Source: Lepiota brunneoincarnata
Lineage: Eukaryota > Basidiomycota > Agaricomycetes > Agaricales > Agaricaceae
Reading direction: 5' to 3'
NCBI GenBank assembly: GCA_023014365.1
Contig: JAEBUN010000029.1
Span: 434,001 to 498,000, forward strand
DNA: 64,000 nt
Under the pieces are notes generated by a model that made no database searches, was not told the DNA's origin, and saw nothing but the letters and a program-made list of their open reading frames with translations. Shown here piece after piece: positions 34,573 through 44,111 of this stretch. The first letter of the stretch is position 1; every line of letters begins with the position of its first letter. The translations under genes were made by a program, and so were the position numbers.

Positions 34573-35668
34573 CCAACCTAACCCTGCCACCAATACCGTT
34601 GACGACCAACCAGACAGGACCAACAGTCCTTATATCATCCGGCATACCTTCCTTCCCTCCAACCAACCCGAGATACGATCCATCCTTCTACACGAAGTTC
34701 CCTTTCATATTACCGGAACCCGTCTTAAACGCAGTCCAGCGATGGTACCCCTGGTCGACACCTGCTGGAAGACATTTACTGCTCTTCTGTATCACAAGCG
34801 CCTCGTCCACGACCGAGCAACAGAATTCGAAGAACTATGCGCCACTATTCTTTCTAGCGCAACAGAGGAACAGGACCGCAATACCATTTCTGCCATGCTA
34901 TCAACCGCTCTCACCGAATTCCCGTTCGAGAGTCCGATCCCAAGCCCGAGCAATGGAAGCGGAAGTCAGGACCGCCCTATCCTACCTATCGGGACCACCA
35001 CCCAACCTTCCAACCCTCCCATGGTGGATACGAGTAACCAACCATCAAGTGTTGTACAAGCTATATCTGCTTCTAATGACGCCCCCGTCGGGACTACCAC
35101 CACTCACTTATCCACCACCCGAACTCGCTGCAATTGCTGCCGTCGATTCGGCCATATCAAAGCAGGATGCCCGCGCTACCAATGTCGATATTGTCGAAAG
35201 ATTGCCCCAGGCCATTACGAGAAGCACTGCGAGAGAAACCCTTACCAGCATCAACCCGCAAGTATGGTACCTGGCCTGTATCGCCGCCCACGAGGAATAC
35301 CAAGCAGAGCTCGATCCCTCACACGCGAAACCACAAACAACAATATTCGACACATTGTTGCAAGCACCGAGCAGCGCCCCGCTTCAGTCAGACCCCTTCG
35401 CACCCGAATTCAAAATGCCCCCGTCGTCATTCCGACCACCAACGCCACCACCACATCTGCTAGTGGAAGCCACCGACTTCCTGAATCGATCCTTCGGCAC
35501 ACCCGCCACCATTCACTCCAGAGAACCCATCGTCATCGACCTCACCCAAGACCCGCCATCCCCAGACCACCAAGTTACCGAAGCGACTCCCCAGAACCCG
35601 ACCCATACTTCGACTGGGACCCCATCGCCGAATCAAACATTACAGGAGAGCCTGTCGGACTATACTGA
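34454..35668 (+). CDS. Inner element accessory ORF3a, zinc-knuckle protein, 404 aa
   Basis: Starts MTQPPNTRATT at 34454, overlapping the last 119 bp of pol in the +1 frame. N-terminal half contains a helical region (VDTCWKTFTALLYHKRL...FEELCATIL). Residues about 226-259 hold a double knuckle: CNCCRRFGHIKAGCP then CRYCRKIAPGHYEKHC (35129-35230). The C-terminal third is Arg/Pro-rich and basic. The CX2CX3GHX4CP...CX2CX4APGHYX3C layout is shared with the outer element's accessory ORF although the rest has diverged, so the frame is very probably coding. It overlaps ORF3b for 1157 bp. Likely nucleic-acid binding; role in the replication cycle unknown. Confidence 0.65.
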   Translation: MTQPPNTRATTPDLPEPDNDGRLLIRERIISLANRVEGNSQPNPATNTVDDQPDRTNSPYIIRHTFLPSNQPEIRSILLHEVPFHITGTRLKRSPAMVPLVDTCWKTFTALLYHKRLVHDRATEFEELCATILSSATEEQDRNTISAMLSTALTEFPFESPIPSPSNGSGSQDRPILPIGTTTQPSNPPMVDTSNQPSSVVQAISASNDAPVGTTTTHLSTTRTRCNCCRRFGHIKAGCPRYQCRYCRKIAPGHYEKHCERNPYQHQPASMVPGLYRRPRGIPSRARSLTRETTNNNIRHIVASTEQRPASVRPLRTRIQNAPVVIPTTNATTTSASGSHRLPESILRHTRHHSLQRTHRHRPHPRPAIPRPPSYRSDSPEPDPYFDWDPIAESNITGEPVGLY

Positions 35669-36083
35669 GGATATGTCTGATGAGGACATCAGACCTTACG
35701 AAGGGGATAATGTTATGAACAGTCCAGACCGGGAGGAACAAGAACTACTGTTCGACTTTACAAGATGGGTACAGGAGACTACAGACCAACTACGGGCACA
35801 AGAATACGAAGACGAGGAAGGGGAATACTACACCGCCATGCAGGACCTGGCGAGAGAAGCAGGAATGGAGATAACCTTGGAGGATATATTGGAATACCCC
35901 GAGGACGAGGAAGATAACCATGGATCAACCGATCCAACCTCCGATACGGATGGAAGCACCGAGAGAATGGAGAGCGAGAATGGAGAAGACTCCATGGAGA
36001 TACAATCGGGAGAAGGAGATTATGAGTCAGAGGAAAGCGATGGAACATCGCACAGCAGTAGCGAGAGTACTGACTCATTGTAA
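34512..36083 (+). CDS. Inner element accessory ORF3b, 523 aa, extends into the 3' LTR
   Basis: Open from ATG 34512 to TAA 36081-36083, in the +1 frame relative to ORF3a and running 373 bp into U3 of the 3' LTR (35711-36083). Features: aromatic/Pro-rich N-terminus; helical part (WYLACIAAHEEYQAEL); PIVIDLTQDPPSP, a good SUMO-interaction-like hydrophobic-acidic motif; DYTEDMSDEDIRPYEGDN across the polypurine tract; then the acidic LTR-encoded tail (TRWVQETTDQL...). For 34512-34572 all three frames are open (pol, 3a, 3b). The LTR part is also conserved in the old solo LTR at 45811-46522, which argues that it is translated. It has no ATG context that I can judge; frameshift from ORF3a is an alternative. 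Function unknown. Confidence 0.6.
   Translation: MDAFSSGKESYPWRTASKEIANLTLPPIPLTTNQTGPTVLISSGIPSFPPTNPRYDPSFYTKFPFILPEPVLNAVQRWYPWSTPAGRHLLLFCITSASSTTEQQNSKNYAPLFFLAQQRNRTAIPFLPCYQPLSPNSRSRVRSQARAMEAEVRTALSYLSGPPPNLPTLPWWIRVTNHQVLYKLYLLLMTPPSGLPPLTYPPPELAAIAAVDSAISKQDARATNVDIVERLPQAITRSTARETLTSINPQVWYLACIAAHEEYQAELDPSHAKPQTTIFDTLLQAPSSAPLQSDPFAPEFKMPPSSFRPPTPPPHLLVEATDFLNRSFGTPATIHSREPIVIDLTQDPPSPDHQVTEATPQNPTHTSTGTPSPNQTLQESLSDYTEDMSDEDIRPYEGDNVMNSPDREEQELLFDFTRWVQETTDQLRAQEYEDEEGEYYTAMQDLAREAGMEITLEDILEYPEDEEDNHGSTDPTSDTDGSTERMESENGEDSMEIQSGEGDYESEESDGTSHSSSESTDSL
35700..35710 (+). other. Polypurine tract of the inner element
   Basis: GAAGGGGATAA lies directly before the 3' LTR, as expected for the plus-strand primer. 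It is inside ORF3b, where it encodes part of YEGDN. Confidence 0.6.
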
Positions 36084-36408
36084 TATAAATAACGCTAGGA
36101 TGCCATCACCCAGGATGTGCATCATGGTCAGGACTGCGCACGACCAGTAGAACAGCCAAGTAACCTATAACGAGTATATAGCATCTCATAGGTATATAAG
36201 GCCTGTACAAGTAGAGATTAAAGCCTCAAGCTTTAATCTTGTTAACAGCGGTCGTTTACCTCTCTGCCTTAACTTGGCGTCTTCCCTCGTTATCTCATTG
36301 AGCGCGATCCACTAAGCTCTATAAGGCCAACCGTCTCGGACACCTTGTAGAGTGATTGAAGGCCGTCTCCAGTTATCCTCGGATACAGAAGGAGCACGGA
36401 TCATAACA
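35711..36408 (+). repeat. Inner element, 3' LTR
   Basis: 698 bp, identical by eye to 28165-28862. Its first 373 bp encode the end of ORF3b. Confidence 0.95.
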
Positions 36409-36734
36409 TTGCGACTTGTCCGCTTTCTAGGGCAGAGGTGAAGAAATGGGTCTTTTTGTGCAGTCATGAGTATCTTAACTAATATCTTAGTTAACATGGT
36501 ATCAGATACAATGCTCGGGTACATTCATACCAGAGTCATTCTTCCATAGCCTTGTCACCCATAAGTTAGTTAACATCACTTTTACTTGTCTGGGTGTTCT
36601 GGTTCTGTTTCTGAGATGTCCGCCTTCACATATTTTAGATAGTATTCTAAATCTCTTGCACCCAGTGTCTGACCATGGCCATATACTGATATTATTCAGT
36701 AACAGAGAGTTAGTTACTTTATTAGCTAGTGATT
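36409..36734 (-). other. Outer element, non-coding region 3' of pol (part 1)
   Basis: Between the pol stop (36735-36737) and the inner insertion point. A decayed copy exists at about 45511-45810 plus 46523-46590, which is how the pre-insertion sequence can be recognised. Confidence 0.6.
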
Positions 36735-39700
36735 TCACAAATGAAATGATTTTGCGGCGCAACAGCAGAGTTGTCTTTGGTAGGTTCTGGTGGGTTCCTG
36801 TTCTTTCTGGAGAATTCCATGAGCTTCTTTATACTTGGTTAAGTATTCTTTGGTGTTTGCATGGAGTGTTTCATTGGTGATCCATTCATTCTCCATGTGG
36901 GAGTATCCTTTCCATTTGACATAATATTGAAGTTTTCCGCGATATTGGTGGTGATTTAGAATGGCTTCTATTTTGTATTCTTCTTCTTCATTGATGATGT
37001 CTGGTGGTGGTGGAGTTGGGTAAGATCCGTATGCTTCTGTTTCAGTATATGGGGTTAAAAGGTTTCTGTGGAATACTGGATGTATCTTCCATTTGATTGG
37101 AAGTTTTAGTTTGTATGTGAGCGGTGATAGGACTTCTGAGATAAGGAAGGGTCCTAGTCTTTTTGGGGATATTTTATTGGAGATGAAGGGGAGTTTGAGG
37201 TTCTTGGCTTCTAGCCATACTTTTTAATGTGTTTCAAGGGGTTTGACGGTTCTTCTGGTTCTTTGTTTCATAATATCGGCGGAGAGTTGATGTGCCGCAT
37301 GTGCTTCTTTCCTGGCATCATCAAGGAGTCTGATGCGTTTGTCTACTGATGGAAAGTTTGATGTTTCCATTACTGTGGGTATCGGCAGAGGGTTGTATCC
37401 CATGATTAGTTCAAATGGGGATTTTTGCCTTGAGGCATGTATTTTGGAGTTGTGTGCAAACTCGGCGATGGGGAGGGTTTCTGACCAGTCTAGGGGGTTC
37501 CTGGTGCAGTACATATATGGCAAGGTAGGTTTCGATTTCTTGGTTGTATTGTTCAGTGGAGCCATCTGTCTGGGGATGGTATGCTGTTGAGAATGCTTGT
37601 TGAATGTTTAAGCGTTTGGCTAGCTCTCGGAGGGAGTTGGCAGCAAATCTGGGGTCTTGATCTGATATGATCTTGTCAGGTAATCCAAATCTAGTGAAGA
37701 CTTTTTCTATTAATAGTCATCCGATGTCATCGGTGTTTGATCGATCTGATGTTGGGATGAAAATTACCCCTTTTGTAAGGCCGTGGTCCACCACGGACAA
37801 TATCACATTATGACCAGTGCTAGGTGGTAGACCAGTGATGAGATCCCATGAGATCTGGGTGAATGGGCATTTGGAAGATGATGGTGGGATCAGTTGAGTT
37901 GGTGCACAATCTGGTCTGCATATGATTTTGTGTTGTTGACACTCTGGACAGCCTTTGATGTAGTTCTTTATGAATGTCGACATTCCTGGCCAATATACTT
38001 CTTTCTTGGTGAGGCAGTATGTTTCCTGTTCTCTAGGGTGGCCACGTGTAGGGTGGTTGTGGTATCTTGCAATGACATCGCATCTGAGTTGGAGGTCTTC
38101 TGGAATGATGACACATTCTTGGAATGTGAGGAGTGGGCCATTCGGGGTCAGGGTTGTTCCAAAGTCTTTATCAGCGGTGTTAGGGTGGGCTTCCTTCAGG
38201 AGTTTGAATGCTTTGGTGGTTCTGGCGTCATATTTAGGTGATTCTGCGATTCTTTTTTGGAGTTTTGTATCAACGGTGGCAATAAAGAGGTGTTCTGGGA
38301 GTACTGTGATTAGACTTTGATCTTCTATGTCGGTTGCGGCGACAAAGAGGTTATCTGGGAGCATGGTAACATCTTCATTGTTGTTATCCTCATCAGGGAT
38401 GTGGTCTGGACATCTTGATAGAGCGTCTGGTGCAGGGATCTTTGATCCTGGGACGTGTTCCAGTTTGAAGTTGTAATCGGCAAGGGTCTGGACCCATCAT
38501 GCTTGTCAGTGGTTAATTTTTTGGGGTTTATGCCAGTATGTGAGGTTTTGGTGGTCCGTTCTGATGCGGACAGTATGGGGACTGCCAAGGAGGTAGTGGC
38601 GCCATTCTTCGAGGGCTCAGATAATTGCGAGGAGTTCCCTGTCGTAGATATCATAATTGCATTCTGCTGGTCCAAACATCTTTGAATAGAATGATATGGG
38701 TTTCCATATTCCGTTGATGTTGTGTTGGTACAGGACAGCTCCTGATGCGAATTTGGAAGCATCAGCTTCTATTTTGAAGGGTTTTGTGGAGTCAGGCATG
38801 AGGAGTACTGGTTCCTTTAAGAATTCATTCTTGAGTGTTTCAAACACTTTCTGCTGTTCTTCTTTCCATTCAAATTTGTTTGATTTGGATAGAAGTTGGT
38901 TAAGGGGTTTGGTGTGGTGGGAGTAACTGCAGATGAACTTCTGGTAGAAGTTGCAAAATCCAATGAATTTCCGAATGTGTTGGACTGTTTTTGGCACTGG
39001 CCAGTCTTCTATTCCCTTGAGTTTTCCAGGATCCATTTTGATCTTGTCTGGTGTGATGATCATGCTGAGATATTCAAGTCATTGTTTGTTGAACTCACAT
39101 TTCTCTGTTTTGAGGTAGAGGTCATTTTCCTGCAGGATCTGCAGTACTTTTTCCGTAAGTTGGTCAGTTTCTTCTTGAGTTTTACCGTAGATTAGGATAT
39201 CATCCATGTAGATGATGATTCCTCCTTTCTCCATTATTTTGGAGAATAACGTGTTCATCATATGTTGGAATGTCGTGGGACTATTGCAGAGTCCAAAAAA
39301 CATGATAGTTGGTTTGAAAAGACCCATGGGAGTCTTGAATGCTGCTTTCCATTGATCGCCATCTTTGATTCTGACGTTATTGTATCCTAGGCGGACGTTG
39401 AGCTTAGTGAAGTACTTAGCTCCTTTGAGTTTATCCATGATAGAGGAGATCATGGGGATTGGGTAGGCGTTTTTGACCGTGTGATTGTTTAGATAATGAT
39501 AGTCTTGGCAGGGTCGGAGGTCTCCTCCTTTCTTGGCAACAAAGAAGAAGGGTGATGCCATAGGAGATTTTGAGGGGCAAATGTACCCTTTTTGGAGGTT
39601 TTTGTCTATAAATTCCTTTAACACTTTTTCTTCAGCAGGTGCCACTTGATAAGGTTTCATTGATTTTGCTTCAAATGTTGGTTTTAATTCGATTTCGTGA

Positions 39701-40583
39701 TCAAACGTCCTTGATGGTGGGAATCATTCGGAGGCTTTCTTGTTGAATATTTTAGCCCATCAGGTGAATCTTCAAGGAATCTTGGTTGGTTCTTTGTTTG
39801 ATTCTGGTTGCTTTCCTTTTTGGTTTGCCAATTTTGTCAGATTGTGTTGCTTGTTGTGGAGCATTGTGGCATGTGTTGCTTTGGCATTTACTTCTAATGG
39901 GGTTAGAAGCATCAGGTTCATTTCTCTTTCTAAAGAGAAGGTATTGAGGTCAACATTTGACAGGTTGACGTATTCTTTGGGGTTTTCCTCGGGTTGGGAG
40001 GTTTTCCCAGCCATTATGTCCATGGCGATGGAGTTGAGTTCAACAGGTCATTGTAGGGTTCTGAGGAGTTTGGAAAAGTCCTGGTGGTCGATTTGGGGTT
40101 TCCAAGAGAATGTCTTGGTTTTCCAGTTGATGTCGGGGTTGTATTGTTCCAACCAGGGAAATCCGATGATGAGGTTTTTCTCACCAGTGTTTGTGATGTA
40201 CACTTCTAGTGTGCAGTCTCTTCCATCGATGATGGTTCTGATTTTGATATATTCATGGATCTTGCCATGTTGATTGTTAGTTCCATCAACGTTGCTGAGA
40301 GGGATTGGTTGGTCCAGCCGTTTGGTTTGATAACCATGTCGTTCAACGACTTTGTGGGATATGAAATTCCCTTGGGCTCCTGAGTCTATCAGGGCAGTGA
40401 TGGCCATGGGTTTTGATGTCCATTCACTCCAAATCTCAATGGGTAAGAAAAGGGATTGTTTATTCAGGGATAGTTGTAATTGTACAGAGTTTATTGAGAA
40501 AATGTCCTTCTGGGAGTGAGAGTATGAAATGTCCTTCTGAGTTCTGGAATGTGCAGGGGCACATTGATCAACAGTGTTCCTTT
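36735..40583 (-). pseudogene. Outer element Pol with chromodomain, multiple nonsense mutations
   Basis: Domains in element order: protease with ITALIDSGAQGNF (about 40405-40365); RT with PCQDYHYLN and YMDDIL (about 39210-39190); RNase H (FKIEADASKFASG, about 38780); integrase zinc domain with CPECQQHK (about 37945); integrase core SWDLITGLPP and a downstream HPQTDGSTEQYNQEIE stretch; chromodomain EYKIEAILNHHQYRG...VKWKGYSHMENEW (about 36985-36800); stop at 36735. In-frame TGA codons stand where relatives have Arg: after CEFNKQ near 39079, after LLAII near 38617 and twice near 38500. One frame shift lies near 37515. The stops fit CGA-to-TGA. Non-functional. Confidence 0.88.
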
Positions 40584-42371
40584 TTAAAAATCCTGGAATG
40601 GATGCATCTCCGGGTCCTTGGCTAGCGTGGAGTGGAGTTCTTGTTGGAGTTCAGAGTCAAGATCATTGACCATTTGGTGCATCTGAGATGCGACTTCTGC
40701 AACAGCAAGGGAATACTTGCGTTGCGGTGATTGTTGGGTGTTCCAGTTCAGAAATCCAGGACGAGTGTTTTGTTGTCCAGGGAAGGGACAATTGGGATTT
40801 CTCGCAGGGCAAGGGGGATTAGTATGCATTCCTGGGAAGCGTCTAGCTGGCGGTGGTTGTGGGCATTTACTGACCCAATGATCCTTTGCTCCACATCAGA
40901 AGCATTCCTGGTTCTGATATGATTTCATTTGTTGTCCGGTGACAACGGCATCTAACTCCAATGTTTCTTGAGTGGAGTCTTCTTCAGCATATTCCGGTTG
41001 GGGTATTTCAGGGTAAGGATCTTCGAATCCTTCTTCTATGGTGGCATGGTCTATTTCCATGGCATGTGGGTCTTGTGGGGTGAAATGTGGAGTGTTGCTC
41101 CTTTGATAGAATTGTGCGTAGGGCACGTTATTGTTTGGATGGCTTGGTCTGCAGTTGTGTTGGTATTGGTTCCTCTGGGGGAACGTGTTCTTGGGGGTGC
41201 CGTAGAGGGCATTTATTTGGTGGAAATTGTCATTGAGTTTATTGGCTTGGGTGTACCAAGCAGTGATAGTTGTCAGAGGGTTTTCTGATTCATCAATCTC
41301 TATGGCAATACGGTGATTGATTGCCTTGCGGTATAGATCGATTACGGTGCAATCTTCATTGAGTCTGGATTGATGGACAAGTTCCTTGAACTGAGAGTTG
41401 AATTCAGTCATTGGTTTGCCTGCTTGGTGCAGGGTTTGAAGTCTGGTATGCATGTACGCATGTTCGTCTGCTGGAGTAAAGTTGGCTCTGAGTTGGGCAG
41501 TGAAATTGTCCCATGACTCCATGGCTATGGGTTGCCCTTGTTGGGTTTGGGCATTTCTCTCATGGAGGTATTGTCTAGCCCAGGCTCGGGCATCTCCTGA
41601 TTGCATTGTCAAAAGGACGAATAGAGTCCTAGCAAGGTCGGTGTTGTAAGTGGTCGCATTGGCAAGCATGTAAACTTCACATTGGAAGATCCAGTCTTTG
41701 AAAAATCTTCTAGTTCCATTGAAGGTGATGGGTTTGAGGAGTCCTAACTCCTTTGGGGTAGGTGCGGTGGCCATTATTTGTAATTGTCTGGGTGGCGGTG
41801 TTGGAGGTTGTGTTGGTCATAGGGGAGGAGCTGGTAGGGCTAAGGGTACAGTTGGTGTGGGTAGTGCGGGTGGTTGTGGATCAGAATCCGATTGATTGTT
41901 GTCTGTTATATAGATGTCGGAGTCGTTATCTGCTGGGGGAGTTCTTCCCTGATTTACTGCATATTCGTGGCGTGTGAGTAAGTTTTCTTCCGATTTGGAA
42001 AGTTCTCTTGGTTGCTTGAGGGCATATTCAAGTCTTTGAAGTTTGTAGTCATTTAATGGGTCTACTTTAGCATGGTATTCTTTGGCTTGTTTGCATCTTC
42101 TTTCTTCTTGTTCATAGTGTTCTTTTAATTCTCTTTTGTGTTGTACTCTTTGTCGTTCTGCTAGTTCTTCAGCAAAACTTGTTTGTGTATGTGTTGATGT
42201 ACTTGGAGTGGGTGAGTCGAATGGAGATGGGGGATAAAATGGGGATGGTGTTTGAGTGGGGATAGGGTTTCTTCTGGGATCTGGGTTTTGGGTTCCTGAT
42301 CCTGAGATTCTACTTCTTGATTTGGGAGGAGGTGATGGAGTTTCTCAGGCCGAGAACTTCTTTGGAGGCAT
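40584..42371 (-). pseudogene. Outer element Gag, three in-frame stops
   Basis: One frame from ATG 42371 (MPPKKFSA) to the stop at 40584, with no frame shift but with TGA codons just after the start, at about 41808 and at 40896-40898. The N-terminal part is Pro-rich, then charged (EELAERQRVQHKRELKEHYE). The capsid-like domain begins ITFNGTRRFFKDWIFQ (about 41725). The nucleocapsid knuckle is CF-stop-CGAKDHWVSKCP; the stop replaces the second variable residue, most simply an Arg CGA. The 40.4-40.9 kb part holds a Gln-rich tail. Confidence 0.8.
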
Positions 42372-42729
42372 GGTGGCAGTTGTCTAGCAATCAATAATTG
42401 CTAGAAGAATGAAAAATTGAGTTGCGATGATGGATATCCCTGAGTATAGGTTCCACAATCTGACAATGCAGCAGTGACAAGGACACGTGATATGTTCAAG
42501 TTCTAAGGTGATGATTCAGTAGGCAATGAGGGTGGCGGTAGAGGTAAAGATGAAAATGAGTAGGTAAGCCAGATCTTCTGGTGGGGAGAGGTTGAGGGAT
42601 GTAGCAATGGCTACACAGAGAGGTGGTTTTCTTTCGCATGTCATTTTGAACGACCAGGGAGTCTCAACGTGTTCAGTACATCGGCAAAGCAGAGCAGAGT
42701 GGAAGGCGAGCAAGAGATAAGCAGCAGAG

Positions 42730-42741
42730 TATCTTAGTGTT
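42730..42741 (-). other. Primer-binding site of the outer element, self-priming
   Basis: In element orientation AACACTAAGATA begins a few bases after the 5' LTR. It is the exact complement of TATCTTAGTGTT inside the same LTR (plus-strand 42901-42912), about 30 nt downstream of the LTR TATA box TATATAAGG (plus-strand about 42938-42946). Confidence 0.65.
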
Positions 42742-42742
42742 T

Positions 42743-43126
42743 TGTTACCTGGGTTAGGGGTTCACTCTTGAGTAGCATGGAGTTCGACACAGGATGTCTA
42801 TACAGACTTGGTCCTGTCCTACTAAGTGTGACTTGGAGACGACGGAGCACTATAAGTCCAGCCGGTTATGGCAAAGAGGTATAGGAGGCAAGAACTTTAT
42901 AACACTAAGATAAGGATACAAGGTATTGTACTGTATCCTTATATACTTCTAAGTGTGGCTGTACTCCTACTATAATAGTCCAGGACCAAGGTAATTATGA
43001 GTCAGAGATAAGAAACATGAGGCATATGGTAATAATAGTCCTTCTGATGTACACTACTGATGGTTTCATAGTGACATGGGAATGTAGTTAAAAATAACCG
43101 TCCTTCTGATAAGAGTTCTGATAACA
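42743..43126 (-). repeat. Outer element, 5' LTR
   Basis: 384 bp; in element orientation TGTTATCAGAACTC...CCCAGGTAACA. Three differences from the 3' LTR, including one C/T at a CpG and one single-base indel. Confidence 0.9.
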
Positions 43127-43898
43127 CCAGTCTTTTCACAGACTATGGCAAGGCACCTTAAACAGGCAAGAATGAAGGCTGTAGTCAAGCAAAAAAAACC
43201 TTTACTCTCTGACAAGCATAGAAGAGCTAGACTGGATTTTGCTCTAACACACCAGTATTGGACTGTGGAGGACTGGAAGCTGGTTGTATAGTCTAATGAG
43301 ACAAAAATCAATCATTTGGGGTCAGATGGGAGGAAGTGGGCATGGAAAAATAAGGGAGAGGGACTCAGTGAAAGATTAGTTAAGGAAACTCTGAAGTATG
43401 GAGGAGGATCAGTGATAGTTTAGGGGCTGTATGCTGTGGGATGGCCCAGGCTATGCAGTGAAGATTGATGGAAGGATGGATGCAGAGTTATCTGTGCAAA
43501 TTTTGGAGGAGGATCTGAAGAAGAGTCTCTGGTGGTACAAGCTGAGACCCTGAGATATCAGCTTTCAGCAAGATAATGATCCCAAATACAAGAGTATATT
43601 GGCCAAAGAATGGTTCAAAAAAATCATTTTAGGCTCCTAACCTGGCCAGCACAGTCACCTGACCACAAACCCATTGAACACTTATGGGATTATGTGAAGA
43701 GAAAGCTGGGAGAGTATAAATCTCCTCCCAAGGGTATAAAGGAGTTGTAGCAGAGGATAGAAAGGAGTAGGATGCTATTCCAGCTTCTGAGTGTCAGAAG
43801 TTAATTGAAAGTATGCCTAGAAGAGTAGCAGCTGTTCTCAAATCCAAGGGGGGCTACTCTAAGTACTAGAAATAATAGGACAGCCTGGTATAATATGT

Positions 43899-44109
43899 CA
43901 TTGACAAAACTGTTCCAATGACTTAAAATGCTTACAAAATTCATAATTACCTAAGTTGGAGATATTACATAACGCGACTTTGCAGGGTCAGATACGATAT
44001 ATTTGGCTATGTTTGGAATTATCTTCACAAATTTAGCCATTTTATTCATTGAGCTATTACTACTTTAAGTCAAAAGTACAAAATATTGGAACAGTTTTGT
44101 GGGTCACTG
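43899..44109 (-). repeat. Tc1 element B, right arm
   Basis: 211-bp inverted partner of 23660-23875 with the same internal palindrome (inner edge CATTGACAAAACTGTTCC). Confidence 0.85.
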
Positions 44110-44111
44110 TA

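Larger units (their letters stand above)
28165..36408 (+). mobile_element. Inner Ty3/gypsy chromovirus (plus strand), identical LTRs
   Basis: 8244 bp with two 698-bp LTRs that I read as identical, ends TGTTATGA...TCATAACA. Target duplication TTGTG (28160-28164) and TTGCG (36409-36413), one mismatch. A related empty site exists at about 45501-45510. Order: LTR, self-priming site, gag, protease-RT-RNaseH-integrase-chromodomain, zinc-knuckle ORF, +1-frame ORF running into the 3' LTR. CpG-rich, unlike everything around it, so young. All coding lesions seen are single-base insertions or deletions. Confidence 0.93.
24830..43126 (-). mobile_element. Outer Ty3/gypsy chromovirus (minus strand), split by the inner element
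   Basis: LTRs at 42743-43126 (5' LTR in element orientation) and 24830-25212 (3' LTR), differing at three positions that I can see. Flanking 5-bp sites are TCAGT (24825-24829) and CCAGT (43127-43131), a duplication with one mismatch. Without the inner element it is about 10.05 kb. Element order: LTR, self-priming site, gag, protease-RT-RNaseH-integrase-chromodomain, a region of about 1.8 kb with tandem repeats, zinc-knuckle ORF, +1-frame ORF, LTR. Coding parts carry stops that mostly fit CGA-to-TGA decay. Confidence 0.9.
24551..43869 (+). pseudogene. Tc1/mariner transposase, interrupted by the outer retrotransposon
   Basis: The N-terminal part, from ATG 24551, carries a helix-turn-helix (LKKTILSILNSHYSYTKIQ). 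One extra A in the A-run near 24720 shifts the frame. The gene is cut at 24829 and resumes at 43132 with SQTMARHLKQARMK, then KPLLSDKHRRARLDFAL. The first catalytic Asp position reads SNETKIN (Asp changed to Asn, a G-to-A change). The second is intact (DNDPKYKS, about 43575), followed by SPDHKPIEHLW (about 43660) and KSKGGYSKY before the stop at 43869. Further in-frame stops exist. A TATAAAT lies at about 24495, upstream of the start. Confidence 0.8.
23660..44109 (+). mobile_element. Tc1/mariner element B, split by a nested LTR retrotransposon
   Basis: Ends CAGTGACTCAC...(left arm 23660-23875) and ...GGGTCACTG (right arm 43899-44109), with TA on both sides (23658-23659, 44110-44111). Removing the retrotransposon at 24830-43126 and one 5-bp duplication leaves an element of about 2.1 kb with one transposase. 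It is a different subfamily from element A (ends share only CAGTG and the AAAACTGT.CCAATG core), but the arms have the same palindromic design. Confidence 0.85.
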
